Source: an uncultured Campylobacter sp.
GTDB taxonomy: Bacteria; Campylobacterota; Campylobacteria; Campylobacterales; Campylobacteraceae
Direction of reading: 5' to 3'
Length of the DNA: 25,275 nt
Assembly (NCBI RefSeq): GCF_938045205.1
Contig: NZ_CALIMY010000136.1
Coordinates: 1-25,275 of the forward strand
The notes beneath the pieces were generated by a model. The model saw only the letters and a list, made by a program, of their open reading frames with translations, was not told the origin of the DNA and searched no databases. Position 1 is the stretch's first letter. Every line of letters begins with the position of its first letter. This document shows positions 15,878 to 24,179 of the stretch, piece by piece. The translations under genes and the position numbers were made by a program.

Positions 15878-16309
15878 CTACGCTCCTTGGAATTTAAAAT
15901 TTAGCGTGCAAACAGAAATTTCAAGCGCAAATTTTATGCAAAACTTCGCTACGCAGCCGAAAACGGCAAGCATAGAAATTTCAAACTCGCCGCGCTTAAA
16001 GATAGACCGACGAGCTTGCCGCGACCGCTAACTCTGCTCGCCGCGGACATATTTGCTCTCTAGCCGCGGCAAAGCAAATGCGGCTCGTTAGCAAAGCTAG
16101 CGACAAAAATTAATCGTAACCCCTCCGTAAGAAGCATAACTGCACGATTTGCGGACGGGCTAGCAAAGCCGCAATAGTCAAAAAATTTCTAATTAGAACC
16201 GATTTCGAAAGCCGATTAAAAATTTAAGCTTTAGCTTGCGGTGCTTAAAAGCTGATTAAGCTTAGACGCGGTGCGGGCGGTGTACCGCGACGCGGCGTCT
16301 AGGCTTTAG
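15878..16309. other. Spacer with hairpins between the orphan gene and the stress protein gene
   Basis: 432 bp with no credible gene. The first part has several AAATTT-type words and the middle is GC-rich with nothing recognisable. The last 70 bp, just past the stress protein stop codon on the minus strand, hold two inverted repeats (listed separately). Confidence 0.5.
16243..16301 (-). terminator. Tandem hairpins after the stress protein gene
   Basis: On the minus strand the first hairpin has arms TAGACGC/GCGTCTA (16263-16269 and 16295-16301) with an inner GCGGT/ACCGC stem. The second has arms GCTTAA/TTAAGC (16243-16248 and 16256-16261). They begin eight bases after the stop codon of the last gene of the purD-usp operon. 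There is no good T run, so they may act as a Rho-dependent end, an RNA 3' stabiliser, or a small structured RNA. Confidence 0.4.
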
Positions 16310-17164
16310 CTACATTAAGACCGGAATTTTGGTCTTTTGTAGGAAGTATTTCGACGCGCCGCCTAAGAATATTTCCTTTATGCCGCTGTCTGAGTGCAAA
16401 CCTGCGACGATTAGATCGAAATCGCCCGCGTCGGCGTACTCTAGCAGCACCTGCCCCGGGATCTTGCCCTCGGCATTTAATGCCTCAAAAACATCGATTT
16501 TAACGTCATGCAAGGCTAGATAGTCGCTTATGCGGCGCTTAGTTTCGGCAAGATCATCTTGAAGGTAGTGATTTGCAGTAATGACGGTGATAGATTTGGC
16601 ACGCTGCAAAAGCTCCAGCCAATTATCAAGCGCCCTTGCAGATGCCGCAGTGCCGGTAAGCGAGACCAAAATTTTATCCGCCCTAAACTCCTTCAGCTTG
16701 CGCGGTATGACGATGCAAGGCTTGCCGCTTTTGGTGACCGCCGCCTCGAATGTGCCCGTGATAGAGCCCGTAGGCGGCACCGAGACCAGCACCAAATCGC
16801 AATATTTAGAGTATTTCTCGACCAGCTCGGAGCGGATGCCTACCATATGCCTCAAAGCGGCGCTATTTGGGACGTGATCGTCGTCGTTTTGATCTAAGCC
16901 CAGCTTAGCGCATTCGGCGTCGAAGATCGCTTTAATCTCCTCGCGCTCGGCCCTCATCTCATCGCCCGCAGATTTTAAAAATTCCTCCATCAACACGCCG
17001 CCTTTTAGCGTCATACGGACATTGTAAATCATCTTAGGATCGAGCTGGCACGCCATTATGTTGATGTGCGTGCCGAAAAATTTATTCACTAGCAGCGCTC
17101 CGTGTATACGCTCTGCCAGCTCCTCGCCGCCGCCGATAGGGAAAAAAATCTTTTTAAGCTGCAT
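16310..17164 (-). CDS. Tandem universal stress protein (UspA family)
   Basis: A cytosolic 284-residue protein with two Usp-like alpha/beta domains. The C-terminal domain starts near KILVSLTGTAASARALDNWL (about 169) and ends with the nucleotide-loop-like block IVAGLHSDSGIKEIFLGGASKYFLQKTKIPVLM, close to the Usp pattern G-x2-G-x9-G-S/T and the usual hydrophobic end. The N-terminal domain begins KKIFFPIGGGEELAERIHGAL and is more divergent. Usp proteins bind ATP or other nucleotides and help survival under stress; the precise role here is unknown. AGGAG precedes the ATG. It lies 20 bp after pnp and is the last gene of the operon. Confidence 0.8.
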   Translation of the reverse strand: MQLKKIFFPIGGGEELAERIHGALLVNKFFGTHINIMACQLDPKMIYNVRMTLKGGVLMEEFLKSAGDEMRAEREEIKAIFDAECAKLGLDQNDDDHVPNSAALRHMVGIRSELVEKYSKYCDLVLVSVPPTGSITGTFEAAVTKSGKPCIVIPRKLKEFRADKILVSLTGTAASARALDNWLELLQRAKSITVITANHYLQDDLAETKRRISDYLALHDVKIDVFEALNAEGKIPGQVLLEYADAGDFDLIVAGLHSDSGIKEIFLGGASKYFLQKTKIPVLM

Positions 17165-17184
17165 CTCATACTCCTATTAAAATT

Positions 17185-19299
17185 TTAAGCTAATTCCAGT
17201 GAAATTTTAGTGCCCTTCTGCTCGGTCACGCGCACTCGCACCACGTCGCCCGCCTTGTAAGGCGTCGTGATAAATTTGGCGCGCAGTAGCCCGTCCACGC
17301 CGTCTCGTAGCGAGATAAAGGTACCGAAATCCAGCACGCTTTGCACCACGCCGTCAAACTCCTCGCCGATCTGAAATTTTACCTCTTTGCGTTCACTGCG
17401 CGGCTTACGAAAATCGCGAGAATTTGAGACTATCGATAAAATTTTCTCTTTCGCGCCCGATACGCCGCTAGCTTTGGCGCCTTGAATCTTGACCTCACCC
17501 TTTTCTCGATCCAGATCGATATTTACGCCGAAGCTTTCGGTGATCTCTTTGATGACCTTGCCGCCCTGGCCGATGATGTCTGGGATTTTGCTCGCCTCGA
17601 CGCTAAAAATTTCAAGCTTCGGAAGCACATCTTCATTTATGACGATTGCCGCGTCCGCCTGCTCCATAAGGCCCAAAATATGCGCACGAGCCTGCTTTGC
17701 CTGCGCTAGAGCCTCTTTTAAAACCTCCAGGCTAATGCCGCCGAGCTTGATATCCATCTGAAGCGCGGTGATGCCCTCATAGGTGCCCGCGACCTTAAAA
17801 TCCATATCTCCGTCGTGATCCTCAAGCCCCATTATGTCGGTTAGCACGGCGTGTTTTTCGCCCTCAAAAATCAAGCCCATCGCGACGCCCGCAACGAGCT
17901 TAAGCGTAGGTACGCCCGCTGCTCGGAGAGAAAGTGCGCCGCCGCAGACCGAAGCCATCGAGCTTGAGCCGTTGCTCTCTAAAATTTCGCTCACTACGCG
18001 AATAGACTGCGGCGAGTTTAGATCGATGCTCGGATACAGCGCTCTTTTGGCTAAATTTCCATGCCCCAGCTCGCGTCTGCCCGGGCTTCTGAGCGGACTT
18101 GCTTCGCCGACGCAAAAGCCCGGGAAGTTGTAGTTAAACATAAATCTATCGTTGATCGGCTCGAGCTGCGTTAGGCTGTCGCTTAGCTGCGCGTCGCTAT
18201 CTCCGCCCAGCGTGGTGACGACCAGAGCCTGCGTCTGCCCGCGCGTAAATAGGCAGCTTCCATGCGCGCACGGCAGGATATTGGTCTCGATACTGATCGG
18301 GCGCACCTCATCAAGCGCGCGTCCGTCGGCTCTGCAATGATCCTCGATGATTTGCGTACGGATGATGCCGCGCTTATACTTGCCGATGACGCTGGAGATC
18401 ACCTCTTTGCTCCATTCGTTTTGCGCAGCGGCTTCGGTAGTTAAAATTTGATCTACGATTTTGTTTAGCTCGGTAGCGCGCTCGCTCTTTGCCATCTGAT
18501 TGATCGCCGCTTTGACGGCGTCTTTGTAATTTGCGTCGATGAAGTCCGCAATATCCTCATCCTCGATCTCGGGTTTATACTCTAGGCTCGCATCGGGCTT
18601 TTTAAGCGGCAAAAAAGCCTCTTCGTAGGCGCCCGAGCCTGCGCTTATCGCCTTTGCGGCAAAATCGATCGCATCCACCATCAGATCTTCGCTAAATTCA
18701 TTCATCTGCTGCGCGCCGCCATTAATCTGCGGCAGGGAGCGCATCTCGATCATCAAAAGCTCATCGCCGACGCCGGCTACGTAAAGATCGAGCGCGCTAT
18801 TTTTAAGCTCGGAGTTGCTCGGGTTTAAGATAAAATTTCCATTTTGATAGCCTATGCGGACGCCACAAACGGGCGCTTTAATCGGGATATCGCTAAGATA
18901 TAGCGCCGCGGACGCCGCATTAAGAGCGACGACTTGCAGATCGACCTCGGGGTCTGCCGACAGCACGTAAACCACGATCTGCGTCGGATACGCATAGCCC
19001 TTTGGAAAGAGCGGGCGCAGCGAGCGGTCTATGATGCGGCTCGTTAGCGTCTCAAAATCGCCCGGCTTGGTCTCGCGCTTGATGTAGCCTCCGGGGATTC
19101 TGCCCGCTGCGTACATCTTTTCGATATATTGCACGGTAAGGGGCAAAAAGTCCTCCTGCACCTGCGTCTCTTCGCGCGCTACGGTAGCCAGCACGACAGT
19201 ATTTTTTACGCGCAAAAGCGCCGCGCCCGCGGCTTGCTTTGCGACCTTATTGATATCGAAAATTTCGGTATTGCCATTTACTTCAATTTTGCACTGCAT
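17185..19299 (-). CDS. pnp: Polyribonucleotide nucleotidyltransferase (PNPase)
   Basis: PNPase degrades RNA 3' to 5' by phosphorolysis and can add heteropolymeric tails. The 704 residues comprise two RNase PH domains separated by a helical domain (the first block AAGAALLRVKNTVVLATV, then RIPGGYIKRETKPGD and IIDRSLRPLFPKGY; the second with ILPCAHGSCLFTRGQTQALV and SPLRSPGRRELGHGNLAKRAL). A KH domain (IPDIIGQGGKVIKEITESFG) and a C-terminal S1 domain (GEEFDGVVQSVLDFGTFISL) follow. It ends soon after the S1 domain, lacking the long RNase E-binding tail of some species. AAGGAG precedes the ATG; it overlaps the preceding gene by 17 bp. Confidence 0.97.
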   Translation of the reverse strand: MQCKIEVNGNTEIFDINKVAKQAAGAALLRVKNTVVLATVAREETQVQEDFLPLTVQYIEKMYAAGRIPGGYIKRETKPGDFETLTSRIIDRSLRPLFPKGYAYPTQIVVYVLSADPEVDLQVVALNAASAALYLSDIPIKAPVCGVRIGYQNGNFILNPSNSELKNSALDLYVAGVGDELLMIEMRSLPQINGGAQQMNEFSEDLMVDAIDFAAKAISAGSGAYEEAFLPLKKPDASLEYKPEIEDEDIADFIDANYKDAVKAAINQMAKSERATELNKIVDQILTTEAAAQNEWSKEVISSVIGKYKRGIIRTQIIEDHCRADGRALDEVRPISIETNILPCAHGSCLFTRGQTQALVVTTLGGDSDAQLSDSLTQLEPINDRFMFNYNFPGFCVGEASPLRSPGRRELGHGNLAKRALYPSIDLNSPQSIRVVSEILESNGSSSMASVCGGALSLRAAGVPTLKLVAGVAMGLIFEGEKHAVLTDIMGLEDHDGDMDFKVAGTYEGITALQMDIKLGGISLEVLKEALAQAKQARAHILGLMEQADAAIVINEDVLPKLEIFSVEASKIPDIIGQGGKVIKEITESFGVNIDLDREKGEVKIQGAKASGVSGAKEKILSIVSNSRDFRKPRSERKEVKFQIGEEFDGVVQSVLDFGTFISLRDGVDGLLRAKFITTPYKAGDVVRVRVTEQKGTKISLELA

Positions 19300-20002
19300 T
19301 AATTTTCTCCTTGTTTTTGTTAGTCTCGTGAAACGGCAGATAAAGCGGGCATTTGTTTAAAATTTGCATTATCTCCTCCGCGCTTGAGAGCGTTTTTTCT
19401 TTGTAATAAAAATCCACATTCACAAAATCTCTGATCTTATGAACAGCATAAATTCCATCTACTAGCATGGCGATCTCGTCCGCATTATCGCTGCCGATAA
19501 CGGGAGTGGCGTAAAAGATCGCTTTGGCGTTTAAGCTTACGAGCGTCTTTATGCAAGTAAGCGCGGTCAGCCCGCTCTCACACCCCTCATCTACCAAGAT
19601 GACGTTTTTTTTCTCTAAATTTCCCAAAAGCTCGCCCTTGCGAAATTTATACATATTTTTTAAAATTTTCTCCTCATAAAGTCTGTTCGCCTGTCCGTAA
19701 ATGTAATCCAAGCTGATGCCGAAGCTTCGCACGAGCTCATCTACCATCACGATCTCTTGGGTCTCGCTTACGCACGCGATCGCACATTCCGGATTATTAG
19801 GCGCTAAAACGGGCTCAGTAAATAAAAACTCATAAGCAAGCCCTAATTTTAGAGCAAGATGGTTTGCGATAGGAAGCGACTCCAGGGATTGGGCGATTAT
19901 TAGAAAATTTTCGTTTTTGATCACGGCAGCGGGTAAAATTTCTGAAAGCTTCATCGCGGCGTCGATTTGGTTTTCAAACATCAGCTCGGCTCTAGGCGTC
20001 AT
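19283..20002 (-). CDS. Phosphoribosyltransferase-like protein
   Basis: A 239-residue cytosolic protein with a type I phosphoribosyltransferase fold. The PRPP-binding loop is seen as VILVDEGCESGLTAL (about 131-145), where classic enzymes read V-L-V-D-D-G-x-x-T-G; here Asp-Glu is followed by Cys-Glu-Ser-Gly. The N-terminal part has FLIIAQSLESLPIANHLALKLGL, like the substrate-side motif of this group. The substrate is not identifiable: relatives are annotated simply as putative phosphoribosyl transferases. Its start overlaps the lptD stop (TAATG) and its end overlaps pnp by 17 bp, so expression is tightly coupled to both. Confidence 0.75.
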   Translation of the reverse strand: MTPRAELMFENQIDAAMKLSEILPAAVIKNENFLIIAQSLESLPIANHLALKLGLAYEFLFTEPVLAPNNPECAIACVSETQEIVMVDELVRSFGISLDYIYGQANRLYEEKILKNMYKFRKGELLGNLEKKNVILVDEGCESGLTALTCIKTLVSLNAKAIFYATPVIGSDNADEIAMLVDGIYAVHKIRDFVNVDFYYKEKTLSSAEEIMQILNKCPLYLPFHETNKNKEKINAVQN

Positions 20003-22260
20003 TATTTTTCGCTTCCGTATTCGCTATCTACTGAAAAATCATACCCTACTCCGCCGAACGGATAGAAATTTACGAGAAAGTAAATTCCGCGCTCCTTGCT
20101 TGCTTTGCTATAGCCCGTCGTACTGGTATTTTTAGGCTCGATATCCTCTTGATACACAAAAGAGTAATTCCAGCATTTGCGCGTATGAGAAAGTCCCACA
20201 CGCCACATTTTAGAATAAGATCGCTCCAAGTCGTAATCCCAACGCCCAAAAATTTTATTATTCCTAGGCAAATTTACCGAAGCGTTTACGATGCCGTAGT
20301 TATCTTTCGTATAGCGTTTAGGCTCCATGCTTAGCTTTTCGTATTCGTAAGCGTGACTAAGTCCAAAGCTAAAGTCGTCGTTGGAGTAGTTGGCGTAGGT
20401 ATAGACCTTATCGAAGCTTTTATATTTATGCGAGTAGGTAAAGCGGTTTCCGATATTTAAGCCGTTTGTGAAATACCCGTCGATGCGGTGTTCTAAATCA
20501 TCAAACTCATGATCGTCGAAGTCATATCGCTGCTTGACGCTATGGCGTAAGAATTTACGTCCGTCTTCATTATAAAAAAACTGCGTCATACTTAAAGCTG
20601 CATTTTCGTGGGTGTATTCGTCACTAAGCTCGCTCAAGAAGTTATCCTCCCAATAAAGCGAGTCTTGCAAGTTACCCAGCCGCGAGCGATCTACTGCGCC
20701 GCGAGAGAGGTCGTATCTATACTGATGATACTTTAAAATTCTATCCTCTATATCGCCTTGCTGCCAGCTTGGAATTCTAAAATCCGCTCTCCAGCTCATA
20801 GTGTGATACAAGCTATCGTAAGCCCTGGCTACGTCGGTGTAGAGTGAAAGCTCGGTGTATTGATTAGCGTAGAAAGTGCTTTTATCCTCGCCAAGATCGC
20901 CGTTTGCGTAGTAGAATTTATCGTGCCAATCGATATTAGTCATATACACTCGCTCGGTAAAGGCGAAATTTAAATAATCCGCCAGTAGCGGCGTGCTTAT
21001 ACTAATCGGTACGTCAAACTCGTATTGGCGAGCAGTCGCGCCCTCCCATCTGGTGTAATTACGCGCCTTCGCATCAAGCGAATAGATCAAATTTGGCAGT
21101 CCCAAATCATTGCTAAATTTATGATATTGCAGCGTCGGAAGCTCTTGGACGGTATCTTCGTTGCGGAAGGTATTATCGGCGTTTAGCTTGCTTGTATCGA
21201 TATAGTAGCGTCCGTAAGCGCCAAAATAGTGCTCGTCTGAGGTCAAATAATAATTCAGCCGTGAAGTTACGAGCGAGTTATCCGCATCGTCGCCAAGACC
21301 TCCCTTTTCCTTCAGATCGTAGTATTCAAGGTCGTTTAGCTGAGTAAAATCGATCCATAAATTTTCGCGCAGATCGCCATCTAGCAGATAGGTTGCAAGT
21401 TTGCTGCGATCGTATTGCACTTCAAAGCCGTGGTGACGCTCGTTCTTGTATTCGAGGCGTTTTTGCGCCCGCGAGAAGTTATCAAAAACTCCGCCTCTGA
21501 TCTCGCCGTAAGAATACGGCGACTCCGTAAATCGAAATGTCCCGTATACGCCAAAGCCCCTGCGCGTGCGCACCTGCGGATCGAGCTGAAAATCCCAGCT
21601 ATCGTAAGGCGCAAAATAGATCGGCTGCTTATAATAAATCCCCTCCTTGCTAATGTAGCCAGCCTCGGGAGGCAGCAAGCCCGTGCGGCGCGTACGGTCG
21701 GTCGGAAAGCCGAAATACGGCAGATAGAGCACCGGCACATCGCCCACGTAAAATCTCGGATTGAAAAGATGGAGGAATTTGCTCTCTTTATTGAGCATGC
21801 CGCTGCTAAATTTAATCCGCCAATCAGGATCGGTAACGTTGCAGCTAGATACGCTGGAGCCCTTCACGCGGTAATACTCGCTGTCGCTGCAGCTGGCGTC
21901 GTTTTGCATCCAAAGCTCGGAGTCCTTGTCCATCATAAAATTTACGTCGGCTTGCTGCTTATCGTTTTTCAGATCGATTTTGACATGCTGGGCGCGCGTG
22001 GTCTCACTGCTGCCACGCATCGCATTGACGTTACCAAAAAGCTCGATGATGCCGTTTTGCTCGTCGTATGTAGCGCGATCGGCGGTGATAAAGTAGTCCT
22101 GCGAATACACCGTTACGTTGCCACTGGCCTCCGTCAAAAAGCCGTTTTTCTCGACATTATCTGCTATAAGCTCGACGTCTTGGACCTTTGCGCTCGCACT
22201 GCTTGCTAAAAGAGCGCTAAAACTAAGCGCTAGAATTTTAAATTTTTTACTCTTTTTCAA
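20002..22260 (-). CDS. lptD: LPS-assembly protein LptD
   Basis: LptD is the outer-membrane barrel that, with LptE, inserts lipopolysaccharide (or lipooligosaccharide) into the outer leaflet. Residues 1-24 form a signal peptide (ILALSFSALLASSASA). Residues about 25-150 make the periplasmic LptA-like jellyroll (VELIADNVEKNG, ASGNVTVYSQDY, DRATYDEQNGIIELFGNV), followed by the barrel with PRFYVGDVPVLYLPYFGFPTD near 170 and many alternating aromatic strands to the end. Three cysteines are seen (Cys124, Cys140, Cys696), where the E. coli protein has four. The start is TTG, overlapping the RDD gene by 14 bp; 752 residues is normal for the group. Confidence 0.92.
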   Translation of the reverse strand: MKKSKKFKILALSFSALLASSASAKVQDVELIADNVEKNGFLTEASGNVTVYSQDYFITADRATYDEQNGIIELFGNVNAMRGSSETTRAQHVKIDLKNDKQQADVNFMMDKDSELWMQNDASCSDSEYYRVKGSSVSSCNVTDPDWRIKFSSGMLNKESKFLHLFNPRFYVGDVPVLYLPYFGFPTDRTRRTGLLPPEAGYISKEGIYYKQPIYFAPYDSWDFQLDPQVRTRRGFGVYGTFRFTESPYSYGEIRGGVFDNFSRAQKRLEYKNERHHGFEVQYDRSKLATYLLDGDLRENLWIDFTQLNDLEYYDLKEKGGLGDDADNSLVTSRLNYYLTSDEHYFGAYGRYYIDTSKLNADNTFRNEDTVQELPTLQYHKFSNDLGLPNLIYSLDAKARNYTRWEGATARQYEFDVPISISTPLLADYLNFAFTERVYMTNIDWHDKFYYANGDLGEDKSTFYANQYTELSLYTDVARAYDSLYHTMSWRADFRIPSWQQGDIEDRILKYHQYRYDLSRGAVDRSRLGNLQDSLYWEDNFLSELSDEYTHENAALSMTQFFYNEDGRKFLRHSVKQRYDFDDHEFDDLEHRIDGYFTNGLNIGNRFTYSHKYKSFDKVYTYANYSNDDFSFGLSHAYEYEKLSMEPKRYTKDNYGIVNASVNLPRNNKIFGRWDYDLERSYSKMWRVGLSHTRKCWNYSFVYQEDIEPKNTSTTGYSKASKERGIYFLVNFYPFGGVGYDFSVDSEYGSEK

Positions 22261-22684
22261 TCTCTACCACCAATGTTTTCGCCGCCATATCATGCAGGCT
22301 CTGACGCGAGTTCGTAAAAAGCGCCACCAAAAATCCCATATAAAAGATCATCTCGCTTATCAACCTAACCGCCGCGCGGATCGCTGCAGTAGTGATATCC
22401 ATAGCGCTGCCGTCGGCGCGGACGCAATAAATTTTAACCGCAAGCTTGCCTAGCGTCGCGCCGTATAGATAGACAAAAATCGCCTGATATAAAAATTTTA
22501 TTATCGCGTAATGCAAAATGAATTTTGAAGCGATCTTTTGTACCTCAAGATTGCTTCCGCTCTGCGCCGCTGCAACAAGCTCTGGCTCGTCGATAGCAAA
22601 TAGCACGACCACAAAAAGCGTTACGCTCACCGCTTCGTCGATACTAAACGCAATTACGCGCTTGCCAAGCGGAGCGATGTTCAA
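22247..22684 (-). CDS. RDD-family membrane protein
   Basis: A 145-residue inner-membrane protein with three hydrophobic segments (about 14-30, 50-72 and 105-125). The RDD signature is present: GKRVIAFSIDEAVSV at 8-22 with Arg10 and Asp17, and GATLGKLAVKIYCVRADG later, ending QSLHDMAAKTLVVEIE. The family is widespread and its function mostly unknown, with some members proposed as ion exchangers. It starts with TTG inside the purD stop (TTGA) and overlaps lptD by 14 bp, so it is cotranscribed with both. A link to LPS export is possible from context only. Confidence 0.83.
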   Translation of the reverse strand: MNIAPLGKRVIAFSIDEAVSVTLFVVVLFAIDEPELVAAAQSGSNLEVQKIASKFILHYAIIKFLYQAIFVYLYGATLGKLAVKIYCVRADGSAMDITTAAIRAAVRLISEMIFYMGFLVALFTNSRQSLHDMAAKTLVVEIEKE

Positions 22685-23937
22685 ATTTTATCTCTTAAGG
22701 CTTGATACGCGATATCGCGCCTATACTGCGCGCCGCTAAATTTTATATTTTCGCACAGCGCGTAAGCCGCGTCGCGCGCCTGCTTTAGGCTCTGCGCGAC
22801 GCCCACGCTTACCAAAACGCGCCCGCCGCTAGCGTAAATTTGCCCCTCCCGCTCGCTCACGCCTGCGTAGCAGATATGCGCGTCCGCGGGAATTTCGCCA
22901 ACCTCGATCAATGCAGGCTGCGAAGAGCCGTAAGGGTAGCGCTCGCTAGCCATCACGACGCCCACTGCGAATCGCTCTTTTAGGCTTATGCTACTTAGCT
23001 TGCCTATGGCGGCGTTGTATAAAATTTCGCTCAAATTTCCGTCGATTAGCGGCATCAAAACCTCGCACTCCGGATCGCCGAAGCGGACGTTGTACTCCAA
23101 CACGTAAGGCTCGCCGCTCACGATCATAAGCCCCACGAATAGCACGCCGCAAAAGGGCGCGCCCTGCTGCCGCATCCCTTTTAGCGTAGGTGCTACGATC
23201 TCGCTCTGTACTTTTTTTATCAGCGCGGCATCCGCTAGCGGGCTTGGCGCATAAGCTCCCATGCCGCCGGTGTTCGGACCCAGATCGCCGTCAAGAAGCT
23301 TTTTGTGATCCTGCGCTACGGGCAAGCTTACGAAATTCTCCCCGTCGCAGATCGCAAAAAAGCTCAGCTCGTAACCATCTAAAAACTCCTCCACGACGAC
23401 GCGCTTGCCGGCTTCGCCGAAGCTTTCGCCGCTTAGCATGTCCGTAGCGGCTTTTTTGGCTTCATCTTTGGAATTTGCGATGATGACGCCTTTGCCAGCG
23501 CATAGGCCGTCCGCTTTGACCACGACGCGGCCGTCTAGGGTATCGATAAATTTTGAAATTTCGGATAGATCGTCGCTGCTTAGAAATTTTGCGGTTTTAA
23601 TATGATTTCGCGCCAGAAAGTCCTTCATATAGGCTTTAGAGCCCTCGAGCTTCGCTGCAGCGGCGCTGGGGCCGAATATCGCGAGACCTTGCGCTTTAAA
23701 AATATCCACGATACCTTTTGTAAGCGGCTCTTCGGCGCCCACAATGGTAAGAGCTACGTCGTTGTTTTTGGCAAAGAGCGCGAGCTCATTAAAATCTTTT
23801 AAATCTAAATTTTTACCGAGCGCCTTTGTAGCGCCGTTTCCCGGAGCAAAATACAGATTTAAAACGTTTTTATCCTCGCGAAGTCTTAGCCCGATCGCGT
23901 ATTCTCTACCGCCGCCGCCGATTATTAGGATATTCAA
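22681..23937 (-). CDS. purD: Phosphoribosylamine-glycine ligase (GAR synthetase)
   Basis: PurD joins glycine to 5-phosphoribosylamine using ATP, the second step of purine synthesis. At 418 residues it is full length. It begins MNILIIGGGGREYAIGLRL, where most relatives have GGREHA, so His is replaced by Tyr. The ATP-grasp blocks VVKADGLCAGKGV near 136, QDHKKLLDGDLGPNTGGMGAYAPSP near 213 and VLEYNVRFGDPECEVLMP near 275 are intact. The start is TTG, five bases after GGAGG. It is the first gene of the minus-strand operon and lies only 17 bp after the T run of the RNA upstream. Confidence 0.96.
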   Translation of the reverse strand: MNILIIGGGGREYAIGLRLREDKNVLNLYFAPGNGATKALGKNLDLKDFNELALFAKNNDVALTIVGAEEPLTKGIVDIFKAQGLAIFGPSAAAAKLEGSKAYMKDFLARNHIKTAKFLSSDDLSEISKFIDTLDGRVVVKADGLCAGKGVIIANSKDEAKKAATDMLSGESFGEAGKRVVVEEFLDGYELSFFAICDGENFVSLPVAQDHKKLLDGDLGPNTGGMGAYAPSPLADAALIKKVQSEIVAPTLKGMRQQGAPFCGVLFVGLMIVSGEPYVLEYNVRFGDPECEVLMPLIDGNLSEILYNAAIGKLSSISLKERFAVGVVMASERYPYGSSQPALIEVGEIPADAHICYAGVSEREGQIYASGGRVLVSVGVAQSLKQARDAAYALCENIKFSGAQYRRDIAYQALRDKI

Positions 23938-23954
23938 TGAAGCCTCCGTAACGT

Positions 23955-24153
23955 AAAAAACCCAAGTGAGCGTTGCGTAAAAAGAATCGGCTCAAACAAA
24001 GCCAATCTTGCAACTAGGAAAAATCTCTAGGTCGCAACCCGTAACTTTAAAAAAGCTCGAGCCGAGCCGCGTCACACGGACCTCTCACGTCGTCGCTTAT
24101 ACAAATATGTTGAACCCTCATATAAAACGCTCTCGCTTCACCCAGGCTTGGGC
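23955..24153 (-). ncRNA. ssrS: Probable 6S RNA upstream of purD
   Basis: On the minus strand a TATAAT box (24157-24162) is followed after three bases by GCCCAAGCCTGGGTGAAGCG. About 175 bases further on comes CGCTCACTTGGG and then six T (23955-23960). The two ends pair (CCCAAG with CTTGGG and GTGA-GCG with CGCTCAC, with a bulge), closing the whole RNA. This long closing stem, the length near 195 bases, the terminator-like T run and the place just before purD fit 6S RNA, the sigma70-holoenzyme binding RNA; I recall the Helicobacter pylori 6S RNA lying near purD too. An inner hairpin TTGCGACCTAG/CTAGTTGCAA is also seen. It could instead be a purD leader attenuator. Confidence 0.6.
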
Positions 24154-24156
24154 AAA

Positions 24157-24162
24157 ATTATA
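24157..24162 (-). promoter_or_regulatory. -10 box of the RNA upstream of purD
   Basis: A perfect TATAAT on the minus strand, placed so that transcription would begin at about 24150-24153, exactly at the start of the closing stem. There is no -35 match; the region upstream is AT-rich and overlaps the end of hemD. Confidence 0.6.
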
Positions 24163-24179
24163 GTCTAAATTTGCTTAAA

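Noticed and set aside
21415..22209. Long open frame (264 codons) on the plus strand
   Set aside because: It lies fully antisense to lptD, whose family motifs and signal peptide are clear. The product resembles nothing and has the Arg/Ala-rich look of antisense reading.
24100..24150. tRNA gene suggested by GGGTTCAAC on the minus strand
   Set aside because: No acceptor stem, anticodon arm or CCA context could be built around it.
23955..24153. Purine or other known riboswitch in front of purD
   Set aside because: I could not find the conserved core of a purine, glycine or PRPP aptamer; the paired ends of the whole transcript fit 6S RNA better. An unknown leader is not excluded.
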